Shown here piece by piece: positions 1-8,791 of a DNA stretch of 64,000 nt; position 1 is the first letter of the stretch; each line of letters begins with the position of its first letter. This DNA comes from Streptomyces sp. NBC_00078 (GTDB lineage Bacteria; Actinomycetota; Actinomycetes; Streptomycetales; Streptomycetaceae). Location of the stretch: positions 7,998,001-8,062,000 of the forward strand of contig NZ_JAPELX010000001.1 in assembly GCF_026343335.1 (NCBI RefSeq), in the 5' to 3' direction. A program made the translations under genes and the position numbers. The notes beneath the pieces were generated by a model, which made no database searches, was not told where the DNA came from, and saw nothing but the letters and a program-made list of their open reading frames with translations.

Positions 1-229
1 CACCCAGCGGCTGTACGACGGTGAGCGGACCGTACTTGAGGGCCACGACGTGCAGCAGGGCCGCCCCGGCGTTGAGCCCGACCGAAGCCCACCAGGCGCC
101 CGAAGCCAGCAGCCGCAGCATGCCGGTGTCGCCGCTGCGGGCGGCGAGCCGCTCCTGGGCGACCGCCGCGGCCGCGTAGGCGACGGCGGAGACCAGCGAG
201 AGGGCGACGGCGACGAGGGTGGCGGTCAT
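1..229 (-). CDS. DMT/EamA-type membrane transporter, N-terminal fragment
   Basis: The gene runs off the left edge, so only the first 76 codons are visible. It starts at an ATG that overlaps the stop of the upstream PAP2 gene (ATGA, 4 bp), which implies translational coupling in one leftward operon. The visible part begins MTATLVAVALSLVSAV, a first hydrophobic helix, and is followed by a basic loop and a second hydrophobic segment ending in KYGPLTVVQPLG. That last motif is typical of the second helix of drug/metabolite-type (EamA-like) permeases of Streptomyces. The substrate cannot be inferred. The family call is by pattern only, because most of the protein lies outside the window. Confidence 0.7.
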   Translation of the reverse strand, partial: MTATLVAVALSLVSAVAYAAAAVAQERLAARSGDTGMLRLLASGAWWASVGLNAGAALLHVVALKYGPLTVVQPLG

Positions 230-1050
230 CGGCCCGCTCCGACCAGGACGTGCTCCTCGGCCGGACCTCCGGCCGGACGGCCTTGGGCCGGTACGAACCT
301 GTCGGCGCCGCGTCCGGCGGTGCTGACGGTCCGGTGCGGCCGGTGGACCAGGGCGAGCGCGATGCCGAGCATGGCGGTGGCGACGATCGCGTCGAGCCAG
401 TAGTGGTTCGCCGTCCCCACGATGACCAGCAACGTCACCAGCGGATGCAGCAGCCACAGCCAGCGCAGACGCGACCGGGTCGCGGCGATCAGGCCGATCG
501 CCACCATCAGGGCCCAGCCGAAGTGCAGTGACGGCATCGCCGCGAACTGGTTCGAGAGATGGTCCGAGGACGGCGGCCCGTACACCGAGGGGCCGTACAC
601 ATGGGCGGTGTCGACGAGGCCGGTGGCGGCCAGCATCCGCGGGGGCGCCAGCGGGAGGACGAAGGGCAGCACCAGGGCTGCCGAGGTGACGGTGGCCAGG
701 ACCCGCCGGGCCCACACGTAGTGCGCCGGGCGCCGCAGGTACAGCCAGATCAGGAAGGCCGCGGTGGCGGGGAAGTGGACGGTCGCGTAGTAGGTGTTCG
801 CGATGTGCACCAGCGTGTCGCTGTGCAGGAGGAGGGACTGCACCGACCCCTCGCCCGGCAGATGGACTGCCCGCTCCAGGTCCCACACCCGACGGGCATT
901 GTGGAGGGCCTCGCCGGTGTGCCCGGTGGCCAGCTGCCGGCCGAACTTGTAGACGAGGAAGAGCCCTGCGACGAGCAGGAACTCACGGACGAGCGGAGGC
1001 CGCGCTATCGCGTCGGTCTCTCCCTCTGCAGGCTCGGTGCGGGCATTCAT
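226..1050 (-). CDS. PAP2 superfamily membrane phosphatase
   Basis: A 274-residue integral membrane protein of the PAP2 (phosphatidic acid phosphatase type 2) superfamily, probably acting on a lipid phosphate or an inositol phospholipid headgroup at the outer membrane face. Visible signatures are KFGRQL in the first third, AMPSLHFGWA (phosphatase motif 2, with His) and NHYWLDAIVA (motif 3, with His and Asp), separated by several hydrophobic helices. The start MNARTEPAEG was chosen because a purine-rich ribosome site (gggccggggg) lies directly upstream; the frame stays open further upstream, but that stretch is non-hydrophobic and overlaps the promoter region. It overlaps the following transporter gene by 4 bp and is divergent from a TetR gene that probably regulates it. 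The exact substrate is unknown. Confidence 0.85.
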   Translation of the reverse strand: MNARTEPAEGETDAIARPPLVREFLLVAGLFLVYKFGRQLATGHTGEALHNARRVWDLERAVHLPGEGSVQSLLLHSDTLVHIANTYYATVHFPATAAFLIWLYLRRPAHYVWARRVLATVTSAALVLPFVLPLAPPRMLAATGLVDTAHVYGPSVYGPPSSDHLSNQFAAMPSLHFGWALMVAIGLIAATRSRLRWLWLLHPLVTLLVIVGTANHYWLDAIVATAMLGIALALVHRPHRTVSTAGRGADRFVPAQGRPAGGPAEEHVLVGAGR

Positions 1051-1153
1051 CCCCCGGCCCCTTCGCTGACGTGGTGCTTGTGGCGGTACGAGTCCAGACC
1101 CCTGACGTGGCCGGAACTCATCGGTACGCCTCCGTCCCGAAACGAAAACGTTC

Positions 1154-1203
1154 CGATACGGCAGTGTACCGATACGTCGGCGTTCCGGTACACTGGCGTA
1201 TCG
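1154..1203. promoter_or_regulatory. Repeated cgatacg sites in the PAP2/TetR divergent region
   Basis: The 215-bp divergent region carries three copies of cgatacg. Two are direct (1154-1160 and 1170-1176) and one is inverted (cgtatcg, 1197-1203). The last two form the arms of an imperfect dyad that also contains gtaccg and cggtac. TetR regulators usually bind such dyads next to their own gene, so this is the likely operator for the neighbouring TetR. Binding is inferred. Confidence 0.5.
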
Positions 1204-1265
1204 ATTGAGGTACGCCACACTGGATTCAGGGAATAGAGCGGGACTCGAGTGAAGGGGAAGGGCAG

Positions 1266-1880
1266 ATGACGTCGCAGGCCGCGGACGGACCGGAGACGGT
1301 TGCCGCCTCGCGCCGCTCCAAGATCACGCCGGAGCGTGAGCGGGAGTTCTTCGACGCCGTGCTCGAACAGATCCGAGAGTGCGGGTACGACGCCGTCACG
1401 ATGGAGGGGATCGCCGCCAGCACCCGCTGCAGCAAGTCGACCCTCTACCGGCAGTGGAAGACCAAGCCCCAGTTCGTCGTGGCCGCCCTGCGCGCCCGTC
1501 GCAAGGCACGCTTCGGCGATATCGACACCGGGTCGCTCGCGGACGACCTGCGCGAGGCCGCGCGGGCTGTGGGCCGCTGGTCACTGAACGACACCAAGCT
1601 GCTGCAGGCGCTCGGACACGCGGTGACCCAGGACGCGGAACTGGCCAAGGCGCTGCGCGAGGCGCTCGTGGAACCGGAGATCGTCGCGCTGAAGGAGATC
1701 CTGCGGCGCGGGGTGGAACGCGGCGAGATCGCCGGCGACCATCCGGCGCTGGAATACATCCCGGCCCAGATGTTCGGCGTCGTGCGCGCCCGGCCCGTCG
1801 TGGACGGAGAGTACGCCGACCCCGCATACCTGGTCCGTTTCGTGGAGGCCGCCGTGCTGCCGGCACTGGGCCTCACCTGA
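1266..1880 (+). CDS. TetR/AcrR family transcriptional regulator
   Basis: A 204-residue TetR-type regulator. Residues about 20-66 form the helix-turn-helix domain: a first helix REREFFDAVLEQIRECGYDAV, then MEGIAAS and STLYRQW, the classical recognition helix of the family. The C-terminal two thirds is the helical ligand-binding domain and gives no clue to the ligand. The start has a strong ribosome site (gaaggggaaggg). It is transcribed away from the PAP2-transporter pair, and repeated sites lie between the two promoters, so it most likely represses that pair and itself. Confidence 0.9.
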   Translation: MTSQAADGPETVAASRRSKITPEREREFFDAVLEQIRECGYDAVTMEGIAASTRCSKSTLYRQWKTKPQFVVAALRARRKARFGDIDTGSLADDLREAARAVGRWSLNDTKLLQALGHAVTQDAELAKALREALVEPEIVALKEILRRGVERGEIAGDHPALEYIPAQMFGVVRARPVVDGEYADPAYLVRFVEAAVLPALGLT

Positions 1881-2026
1881 GACTCAGGCCGCCGTCCACG
1901 GGATGACTGGACGGTGACCTGATCGCGCCGCACCGTGGGGACGGGGGCGGCGCGCACCCCCCGGCCGGGTGGGACTCCTCTTGAGCGGAGGGAGTCCCGC
2001 CCGGCCGACCGCCGTCCGGGGCGGTG

Positions 2027-3073
2027 TCAGACCGTCTGGCCGTTGCCGCTGCCGGTCGACACCTTGATGCCCTTGGTGATCGTGTCGAGGACCGACTGCT
2101 TCTCGCCGACATCGACACCGAAGCGGACCACCACGATCTGGGAGGCGTTCGCGGGCGAGGGGAACGCGAGCGACTCGACATAGCCGTCCGAGCCCTTGCT
2201 GGTGACGGCCTTCCAGCGGACCAGGTAGCCCTTCTGCCCGGCGACCGTCACCGCCTTGGACTCCAGTTCGTCGTGCGAGGTGATCGAGCCGTAGGTCTTG
2301 CCGCCGTAGGACTCCTCGGCGTTCGCCTTGATGTCGGCCTTCGCGACCGCTTCGGCCGTGGAGCCCGCGGTGCCCAGAGCGAGGGCGGGCGCCGAGTACG
2401 CGCCGCCCTTCGTGCAGGTCTGGGAGGCTTCGCCCGGGCACTTGTAGGAGTCGTTGGACGTGATCTGCGCGCCCGCCCGGAGCTGCTGCCCGTACCAGTC
2501 GTCCGGGATGGGCAGGCTGATGCCGCTCACCGCGTCGGTCACCGAACCGCTGGTGATCTTCGGCGCCTCGGACTGGCCGGGCGCGGGCGACTCGGGACCG
2601 CCTGACCCTCCCGATCCGCCGGACCCGCCCGACGAACCGCCATTGCCGCCGTTGCCGCCGTTCGAACCGCCCTGCCCACCGGGCCCACCGCCCTGACCGC
2701 CGGGCCCCTGCGAACTGGCGCTGCCGCCGCCCGAGCCGCCGTTGCCCGTCAGCGCCCACACACCCACACCGATGCTCGCGAGCACCGCAACGGCCACCGC
2801 GACGGCGATGCCCGTGCGCAGCCCGCGTCGCGGAGAGGCCGGCGGATGCGCCGGAAACGCCGGATAGGCCGGATAGGCCGGCTGGGCCGAGTGCGCCGGA
2901 TCAGCCCCGGCCGCGGCCGTCGGCGACTGCGCCGGGGGACCCCATCCGGCGGCCGGGCCCGCGGGGCGGGTCCGGTCGGTCCATGCCTTGCCGTCCCACC
3001 AGCGCTCGCCGGCGGGACCCTCACTCGTCTGCCCCGGGTCGGGATACCACCCGGGAGGAGTCACCTGCGTCAT
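2027..3073 (-). CDS. DUF2510 membrane-anchored extracytoplasmic protein
   Basis: A 348-residue protein. It opens with a DUF2510 domain (GWYPDPG, then RWWDGKAWT), a short cytoplasmic motif frequent in actinomycete membrane proteins. Next come a Pro/Ala/Tyr linker, one transmembrane helix (GIAVAVAVAVLASIGVGVW, near residue 120), a glycine/serine repeat linker and a C-terminal extracytoplasmic domain of about 180 residues containing two cysteines (KCPGEASQTC) that could form a disulfide. The start ATG was chosen because DUF2510 begins right after it; the open frame further upstream is the decayed anmK remnant. The function is unknown; the architecture suggests a sensor or cell-envelope accessory protein. 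Confidence 0.85.
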   Translation of the reverse strand: MTQVTPPGWYPDPGQTSEGPAGERWWDGKAWTDRTRPAGPAAGWGPPAQSPTAAAGADPAHSAQPAYPAYPAFPAHPPASPRRGLRTGIAVAVAVAVLASIGVGVWALTGNGGSGGGSASSQGPGGQGGGPGGQGGSNGGNGGNGGSSGGSGGSGGSGGPESPAPGQSEAPKITSGSVTDAVSGISLPIPDDWYGQQLRAGAQITSNDSYKCPGEASQTCTKGGAYSAPALALGTAGSTAEAVAKADIKANAEESYGGKTYGSITSHDELESKAVTVAGQKGYLVRWKAVTSKGSDGYVESLAFPSPANASQIVVVRFGVDVGEKQSVLDTITKGIKVSTGSGNGQTV

Positions 3074-3123
3074 GCCCCCACCGTATGAGGCCTCGGTGAA
3101 AGCGGGATGAGAGGATCCGGACT

Positions 3124-3800
3124 TCAGCCGAGGACCATCCGCACGGGCGGCTGGTCGACCGGTGCCGGCAGCCGCAGTCCGCCCCGCCCGGAGGTGATCG
3201 AACCGAGCACGCTCGGGTACCACGCCCCGGTGCTCGCGGGCCCGATGCCCGGCAGACCGCGCAGGCCAGGAACCCGAGCACCGCGAAGGCGTACGCCTCC
3301 TTCGCGTCCGCCGCCGGCCCCGGCCCGTCGGACGTGCGCACCGCCACCCCGGGCAGGCGATCGCCCGGCCTCCCATGAGCACCGGATTCCGGGTCCCGCC
3401 ACCGGACGCGATCACCTCCGTGGCGCCGAGCGCGAGCACGGCCTCCGCGACCGTCCGGGCCGTGGACATCGTCAGCGTGGCGACGACGTCCTGCGCCCTG
3501 AGCGTCCCGAACCCGGCCGGCGCGTCCCGCAGATACCCGAGGTGGAACAGTTCCTTGCCAGTCGTGTTCGGAGCGGGCAGCGCGCAGTACGGCTCGGCCG
3601 ACAGCCGCTCCAGCAAAGGCTCGTGGACGCTGCCGCGAACGGCCAGGGCCCGGTAGACGTCTTACGCGAACTGCCGTACGCGAACCGGCCGCCGCTGAAC
3701 CCCTCTGCCGGCGCGTCGATCAGTGCGCATGCGGGCCCGGTGTCGCCGCCCTCCGGCGTGAAGAAGCGTGCGGCGGTGACGGTCGCGAGACAGCAGTGGA
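3124..3800 (-). pseudogene. anmK: Decayed anhydro-N-acetylmuramic acid kinase (anmK) remnant
   Basis: Pieces of the C-terminal half of AnmK, the sugar kinase that recycles 1,6-anhydro-MurNAc, can be read on this strand in three successive frames. They are: DTGPACALIDA with SGGRFAYGS; then VRGSVHEPLLERL, LPAPNTTGKELFHLGYL and EVIASGGGTRNP; then ADAKEAYAFAVLGFL; and finally TGAWYPSVLGSIT, ending in PPVRMVLG and a stop at 3124. The order is exactly that of the family, but frameshifts separate the blocks, a stop interrupts near 3665 and the N-terminal half is missing. It should no longer make an active kinase. The assignment rests on recognised motifs; the upstream limit is approximate. Confidence 0.75.
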
Positions 3801-4076
3801 GCCCGAACTCGTACCACTCGGCGAAGCTGCCCGCCGAACCCGCCGCGAAGAGCCCTCACCACCACCTCCAAGCCCGGACCTCCAAGTCGGTTCAAGCCGA
3901 CCGCCTTTGACGGTCGGTTACCTTCACACACGCAGATCACGGGCTTCATGCGTCGCCCGCCCGCACCTGCTGTCACCTATCACGGCAACAGGTACCCGGA
4001 GCGGCCTCCGCTTCCGCGAGAGGACGGCTACGCTCGAGATCTGTACGTCGTTCGGGCGACTTGGGGAGGTATCGGG

Positions 4077-6761
4077 ATGACGGAGGTCCGGCCCACGGAG
4101 GCCGCCTCGGCCTCCCTGTGGGAGCGCGAAGAGGAAATCGCCGCCGTCGAGCAGGCGGTCGAGACGCTCTGCGCCGACCGCTCGTCCTCGGGCAGCCTGC
4201 TGGTGATCCGGGGCGAGGCGGGAATCGGCAAGACCGCCCTGCTGGCCGAGACCCGCCGCATCGCCGAACGGCACGGCTGCACCGTGTGGTCGGCCCGCGG
4301 CGGCGAGACCCTCAGGTCGGTCCCCTTCAACGTGGTACGCCAGCTGCTGCAGCCCGCGCTGGTGTCACTGCTGCCGGAGGAGGGACGCGAGTACCTCGGC
4401 GACTGGTACGACATCGCCGGCCCCGCCCTCGGCCTCACGGACCCCGGCGAACGCCAGGCCGACCCGCAGGGCGTGTGCGACGGCCTCGTCGCCGGAGTGC
4501 GCCGACTGGCCCGCCGGGACTGGCCGCTGGTCCTGCTGATCGACGACGCGCACTGGGCCGACGGGGAGACGCTGCGCTGGCTCGCCGCGTTCGCCGAGCG
4601 GCTCGACGACCTGTCCGTCCTGGTCGTGGTGGCCAGGCGGCCCGGTGAGATCAGCGGCGAGAGCGCCCGCCACCTCGAAGCCATCGCCGCCGCTGCGGGC
4701 GGCCCCGACGCCACCCTCAGCGCCCTCACCCCGGACGCCACCGCCGGCCTCACCCGCGCCACCCTGGGCGCACACGCCGACGCCCCCTTCTGCCGCGAGG
4801 TCTGGGCCGTCACCGGCGGCAACCCGTACGAGACCGTGGAACTCCTCGCCAAGGTCCAGGACAGCGAGCTGGAGCCGACCGAGAGCGCCGCCGCCGAACT
4901 GCGCGCCCTCAACCGCTCGGCCCGCGGCGGCGGTCTCGTCGCCCGCCTCGAGGAACTCGGCATCAGCGCCACCCGGTTCGCCTGGGCGGCCGCGATCCTC
5001 GGCACCGGCATCTCCATCGGCCTGGTGGCCAAACTCGCCACCATGGGCCACGACGACGCGGTGCGCTGCGCCGAACTGCTGAAGGACGCCCGCATCGTCA
5101 CCGAGCCCGACCCGGCGAGCGCCCAAGCCGCCGACGGCGAGCTGGAGTTCGTGCACCCGCTGATCGCCTCCGCCGTCTACAACTCCATCCCGGACGCCCT
5201 GCGCACCGCGATGCACGGCATCGCCGCCCAGGTCGTCTCGGACTCCGGACTCGGCGCCGCCATGGCCTCCCGGCACCTTCTCCAGGTGCACCCGGACGAC
5301 GACGAGGAAGTCGTCGAGCAGCTGCGCGAGGCCGCCCGCGAACACCTCGCCGTCGGCGCCCCCGACGCGGCCCGCCGCTGCCTGGAGCGTGCCCTGCGGG
5401 AACCGCCGAACCCCGACGTCCACGCGCGCGTGCTCTACGAACTCGGCTGTGCCACCCTGCTCACCGCACCCTCCACCACCATCGGCCACCTGCAGTCCGC
5501 GCTCGGTATGCCCGGCCTCGACGGCCACACCCGTGTCGACGCCGTCTTCCGCCTCTCCCAGGCACTCCTCCACAACGACCAGCCGGACGAGGCCGTCCGC
5601 ACGGTCGAGGCGGAGGCCGCCCGGCACGAGGCGGGCCCCGCCAGGTTGCGGCTGCAGGCCGTGCAGTGCATGTGGGAGAGCATCCACGCCGGCGAGTCGA
5701 CCTCGCCCGGTCGCTCCCGGCGCCTGGCCGACCTCGCCCTCACCTGCACCGGCCGGGACAACTCCGAGCGCGCCCTGCTCATGCTGCGCGGCTTCGACGC
5801 CCTGATCCAGGGCGAGAACGCCGAGGAGGTCGTCGAGCACTGCGACCGCGCCCTCGTCAACGGCCGCCTCGCACCGGGCCTCGGCTGGACCGACACCGAG
5901 TGGGGCATCGAACTCCTGCTGATGCTCGCCAACTCCTACGCCTACTGCGACCGACTCGACCGCGCCGACGCCCTCTACAACGAGGGCCTGCGCGCCTACG
6001 AATCGGCCGGCTGGAGCGGCGGCCACCTCTCCCTGGCGCATGCCTACGTCGGCCTCGGACACCGCAGGCGCGGCCGGCTCCGGGAGGCGGAGGCGGCCCT
6101 GCGCGAGTCGCTGCGCATCGCCGAGCGCGTCGGCCGCGGTCTGCCCCTGTACTGGACGGCCACCTGCAACCTCGTGGATGTCCTGCTCGCCCGCGGCCAT
6201 GTCGACGAGGCCTGGGCGATCGCCGAGCAGTACGGCTTCGCACCGGCCTATCCGTCCACCATCGTGATGCCGGACCCACGGTCCGTGCGCGGCCGGCTGC
6301 TGCTCGCCGTCGGCCGCACCAAGGACGGCATCAACGAACTGGAGGAGGCCGAGAAGGCGGCCACCGCGCGCGGCCACCACAACCCGGTCGTCGTCCCCTG
6401 GGCGCTCGACCTCGCCCGCGCCCTCGCCACGGAGGATCCGGCTCGCGCCGCCCAACTCGCCACGCACGCCCGCCGGCAGGCCGAGCGCTTCGGCACGGAC
6501 ACGGCCATCGGTGAGGCGCTGAGGTGTGCCGCGGCGCTGGAGACCGGGCAGCGCGCGGTGCGACTGGCCTCGCAGGCCGTGGCGTATCTGGAGGCCTCGC
6601 CCTGCCAGTACGAGCATGCCGCCGCCCGCGTCGAGTACGGCATCGCCGCACGGTCGGTCGCCGAACTCAACCGCGGTCTGGCGCTTGCTCGTTCGTGCGG
6701 TGCGGATGGGTTGGTGGCGCAGGCGCGGGAAGTGCTGGAAACGGGGCGGGGACTGCGCTGA
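4077..6761 (+). CDS. Large AAA-type ATPase with TPR-like repeats, LuxR-regulator-like but without HTH
   Basis: An 894-residue protein. The N-terminal 350 residues form an AAA_16/STAND-type NTPase with Walker A GEAGIGKTALL and Walker B VLLIDDAHWAD, and the remainder is a helical, TPR-like scaffold. This is the plan of LAL (large ATP-binding LuxR) regulators such as MalT relatives, but the chain ends at REVLETGRGLR with no C-terminal LuxR helix-turn-helix, so it may act by protein contacts rather than DNA binding. The start at 4077 has ggggagg at a good distance; an open reading stretch upstream is not protein-like. It stands alone between the anmK remnant and a convergent SDR gene. The partner and signal are unknown. 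Confidence 0.8.
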   Translation: MTEVRPTEAASASLWEREEEIAAVEQAVETLCADRSSSGSLLVIRGEAGIGKTALLAETRRIAERHGCTVWSARGGETLRSVPFNVVRQLLQPALVSLLPEEGREYLGDWYDIAGPALGLTDPGERQADPQGVCDGLVAGVRRLARRDWPLVLLIDDAHWADGETLRWLAAFAERLDDLSVLVVVARRPGEISGESARHLEAIAAAAGGPDATLSALTPDATAGLTRATLGAHADAPFCREVWAVTGGNPYETVELLAKVQDSELEPTESAAAELRALNRSARGGGLVARLEELGISATRFAWAAAILGTGISIGLVAKLATMGHDDAVRCAELLKDARIVTEPDPASAQAADGELEFVHPLIASAVYNSIPDALRTAMHGIAAQVVSDSGLGAAMASRHLLQVHPDDDEEVVEQLREAAREHLAVGAPDAARRCLERALREPPNPDVHARVLYELGCATLLTAPSTTIGHLQSALGMPGLDGHTRVDAVFRLSQALLHNDQPDEAVRTVEAEAARHEAGPARLRLQAVQCMWESIHAGESTSPGRSRRLADLALTCTGRDNSERALLMLRGFDALIQGENAEEVVEHCDRALVNGRLAPGLGWTDTEWGIELLLMLANSYAYCDRLDRADALYNEGLRAYESAGWSGGHLSLAHAYVGLGHRRRGRLREAEAALRESLRIAERVGRGLPLYWTATCNLVDVLLARGHVDEAWAIAEQYGFAPAYPSTIVMPDPRSVRGRLLLAVGRTKDGINELEEAEKAATARGHHNPVVVPWALDLARALATEDPARAAQLATHARRQAERFGTDTAIGEALRCAAALETGQRAVRLASQAVAYLEASPCQYEHAAARVEYGIAARSVAELNRGLALARSCGADGLVAQAREVLETGRGLR

Positions 6762-6807
6762 TCGGCGCAACCGCACAACGACACGGCCCCGCGCCCGTGC
6801 AACGGCG

Positions 6808-7599
6808 CTACAGCGCCAGCAGTTGGTCCGTGACCGTCGACAGGCGTTTCCGCACGTCGTGGTCGTACGTCGACTCGTGCGCCCTCGACCGGCTCGTGCC
6901 GTCGAAGTAGCCGTCCGTACCCCGGTCCCGGGTCGCGAGGGCCAGCACGCCCGGCGCCCCGTCGGCGACCGTGTTCCAGGGGGCGACGCCGCCCTCTCGC
7001 ACCATCGCCGTGTCCATGAAGGTCGCCGGGTGCAGGACGTTCACCGAGACGCCGGTGTCCGCCAACTCCTCGGCAAGGGCGAACGTATGGGCTGCCAGAG
7101 CGAACTTGGCGCGGCAGTACGCCGCGAAGCCGTCATAACCGCGCCGGAACTCGACGTCGTCGAAGTCGACGGGCTCCTGGCCGACCGAGCCGACGTTGAC
7201 GATGCGCGCGGGAGTGTTCGCGCGCAGCACCGGCAGCAGGGCGCGGGTCAGGACCACCGGCGCCAAGTAGTTCACGGCGAACCGGAGTTCGTGTCCGTCG
7301 GTGCTCAGCTCGCGCCCGGTGCCGGGCGCGCCCGCTCCGACGCCCGCGTTGTTGATCAGCACATCGAGGCCGGGATGCGCCTGGGCGACCTGCGCTCCCA
7401 GCTCGCGCACCTGCGCCAGCGAGGCCAGATCGGCGACGAACGGCTCGGCGTCGCCCTCGGCGCGCAACTCGGCGAGCAGCTGACGGGTCCGGCCCGGGTC
7501 GCGGCCGTGGGCGAGGACGACATGTCCGGAGCGGACCAGCTCGAAGGCGACGTAGCGGCCGAGGCCGGAGGTGGCGCCGGTGATCAGGATGGTGGACAT
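6808..7599 (-). CDS. Short-chain dehydrogenase/reductase
   Basis: A 263-residue classical-type SDR. The cofactor motif TGATSGLGRYVA is at the N terminus, followed by INNAGVGAG (the NNAG motif) and a YCRAKFA version of the YxxxK catalytic pair near residue 155. A Ser-containing strand precedes it (IVNVGSVG). The N terminus is MSTILIT, chosen because the Rossmann strand begins there. It lies 70 bp downstream of pcaL in the same direction but has no overlap with the operon, so it may be independently expressed. The substrate is unknown; it resembles the subgroup often annotated as WW-domain-oxidoreductase/retinol-dehydrogenase-like. Confidence 0.85.
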   Translation of the reverse strand: MSTILITGATSGLGRYVAFELVRSGHVVLAHGRDPGRTRQLLAELRAEGDAEPFVADLASLAQVRELGAQVAQAHPGLDVLINNAGVGAGAPGTGRELSTDGHELRFAVNYLAPVVLTRALLPVLRANTPARIVNVGSVGQEPVDFDDVEFRRGYDGFAAYCRAKFALAAHTFALAEELADTGVSVNVLHPATFMDTAMVREGGVAPWNTVADGAPGVLALATRDRGTDGYFDGTSRSRAHESTYDHDVRKRLSTVTDQLLAL

Positions 7600-7669
7600 G
7601 CCTCCACCGTAGGCACGCGGGGGAGGCATGTGCGAGGTGCTGCTGAAGCTACGACCAGCAGGGTCACCC

Positions 7670-8791
7670 TCAGAGGTCGTCGTCCTCCGCCAGCACCCGC
7701 TGGGCCGCCGCGAACGCCGAGTTAGCCGCCGGGACCCCGCAGTACACGGCCGTCTGCAGCAGCACCGCACCGATCTCCTCGGGCGTGAGGCCGTTGCGCC
7801 GCGCCGCCCGCACGTGCATGGCCAGCTCGTCGTAGTGCCCGTGCGCGACCAGAGCCGTCAGTGTGATCATGCTGCGTTCGCGGCGCGAGAGGGTCGGGTC
7901 GGTCCAGATCTCGCCCCAGGCGTAGCGCGAGATGAAGTCCTGGAAACGGGCGGTGAAGGGCGTCTGGCGGGCCTGCGCCCGGTCCACGTGCGTGTCGCCG
8001 AGCACCTCGCGCCGCACCTCCATGCCCCGCGCGGCGCCCCCGTCGAGGTGCGTACGGAGGGCTGTCAGCACGGCCTCGGGACACTGGGCCGGCGCCAGGT
8101 GCGCGGCCCCCGGGAGCTCCACGAGCGCGGCACCCGGCACCGCGTCCGCGATCTCCCGCAGATGGGGCGGCGGAGTCGCCCTGTCCTCGCGCCCGGCGAT
8201 CAGCAGCGTGCGTACGGAGATCTCCGTGAGCCGGTCGCGCACGTCGAAAGCGGCCAGCGCGTCACAGCAGGCGGCGTACGCGTCCGGGTCGGCGTCCCGC
8301 TGGTCCCGCACCAGCTCCGGCACGGTGAAACCGGGCGTGAACCACCGGGCGTCGGCGCTCTCCACGAGCGGCCCCACCCCTTCGCGCCGCACCAGCTCGG
8401 CCCGTTCCCGCCACGGCTGCGAGCCGTTGAAGTGCGCCGACGAGCAGATCACGGCCAGCGACGACAGCCGCTGCGGGTGATGCAGGGCGAGATACAGGCC
8501 GACGGCACCGCCGAGGGACACACCCGCGTACGCGAACCGCCCGATACCGAGCGAGTCGGCGAGCGCGAGCACCAGGTCGGCCAGGTCACCGACGGTCGCG
8601 CCCGGGCCGATCAGTCCGGGCGCCGAACCGCCGTGCCCCGGCAGGTCCCAGCGCACCACGCGGTGGGCGACGGACAGTTCGGGCGCCACCTTGTCCCACA
8701 GGGCGTACGACGTCCCGAGCGAGGGCCCGAGCAGCAGCGCAGGAGCGGAAGTGGCCCCCTCGGCACGGTGGTTGAGAAGCCTTTTGGTCAA
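7670..8791 (-). CDS. pcaL: PcaL: fused 3-oxoadipate enol-lactonase and 4-carboxymuconolactone decarboxylase
   Basis: A 373-residue fusion. Residues 1-250 are an alpha/beta-hydrolase (PcaD type: nucleophile elbow YAGVSLGGAVG, late catalytic His in PGAAHLAPAQCP). Residues about 255-373 are a carboxymuconolactone decarboxylase domain (PcaC type: WGEIWTDPTLSRRERSM, then HVRAARRNGLTPEEI and VYCGVPAANSAF). It thus carries out two consecutive steps, decarboxylation of gamma-carboxymuconolactone and hydrolysis of beta-ketoadipate enol-lactone. The fusion is known as PcaL in Streptomyces and other actinomycetes. Its ATG overlaps the pcaB stop by 4 bp, and it is the last gene of the operon. Confidence 0.95.
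   Translation of the reverse strand: MTKRLLNHRAEGATSAPALLLGPSLGTSYALWDKVAPELSVAHRVVRWDLPGHGGSAPGLIGPGATVGDLADLVLALADSLGIGRFAYAGVSLGGAVGLYLALHHPQRLSSLAVICSSAHFNGSQPWRERAELVRREGVGPLVESADARWFTPGFTVPELVRDQRDADPDAYAACCDALAAFDVRDRLTEISVRTLLIAGREDRATPPPHLREIADAVPGAALVELPGAAHLAPAQCPEAVLTALRTHLDGGAARGMEVRREVLGDTHVDRAQARQTPFTARFQDFISRYAWGEIWTDPTLSRRERSMITLTALVAHGHYDELAMHVRAARRNGLTPEEIGAVLLQTAVYCGVPAANSAFAAAQRVLAEDDDL

Noticed and set aside
4365..6776. An 803-codon open frame antisense to the large ATPase
   Set aside because: High-GC third-position bias opens the opposite strand; its protein is Gly/Gln/Val/Asp low-complexity with no fold, while the plus strand has clear Walker motifs.
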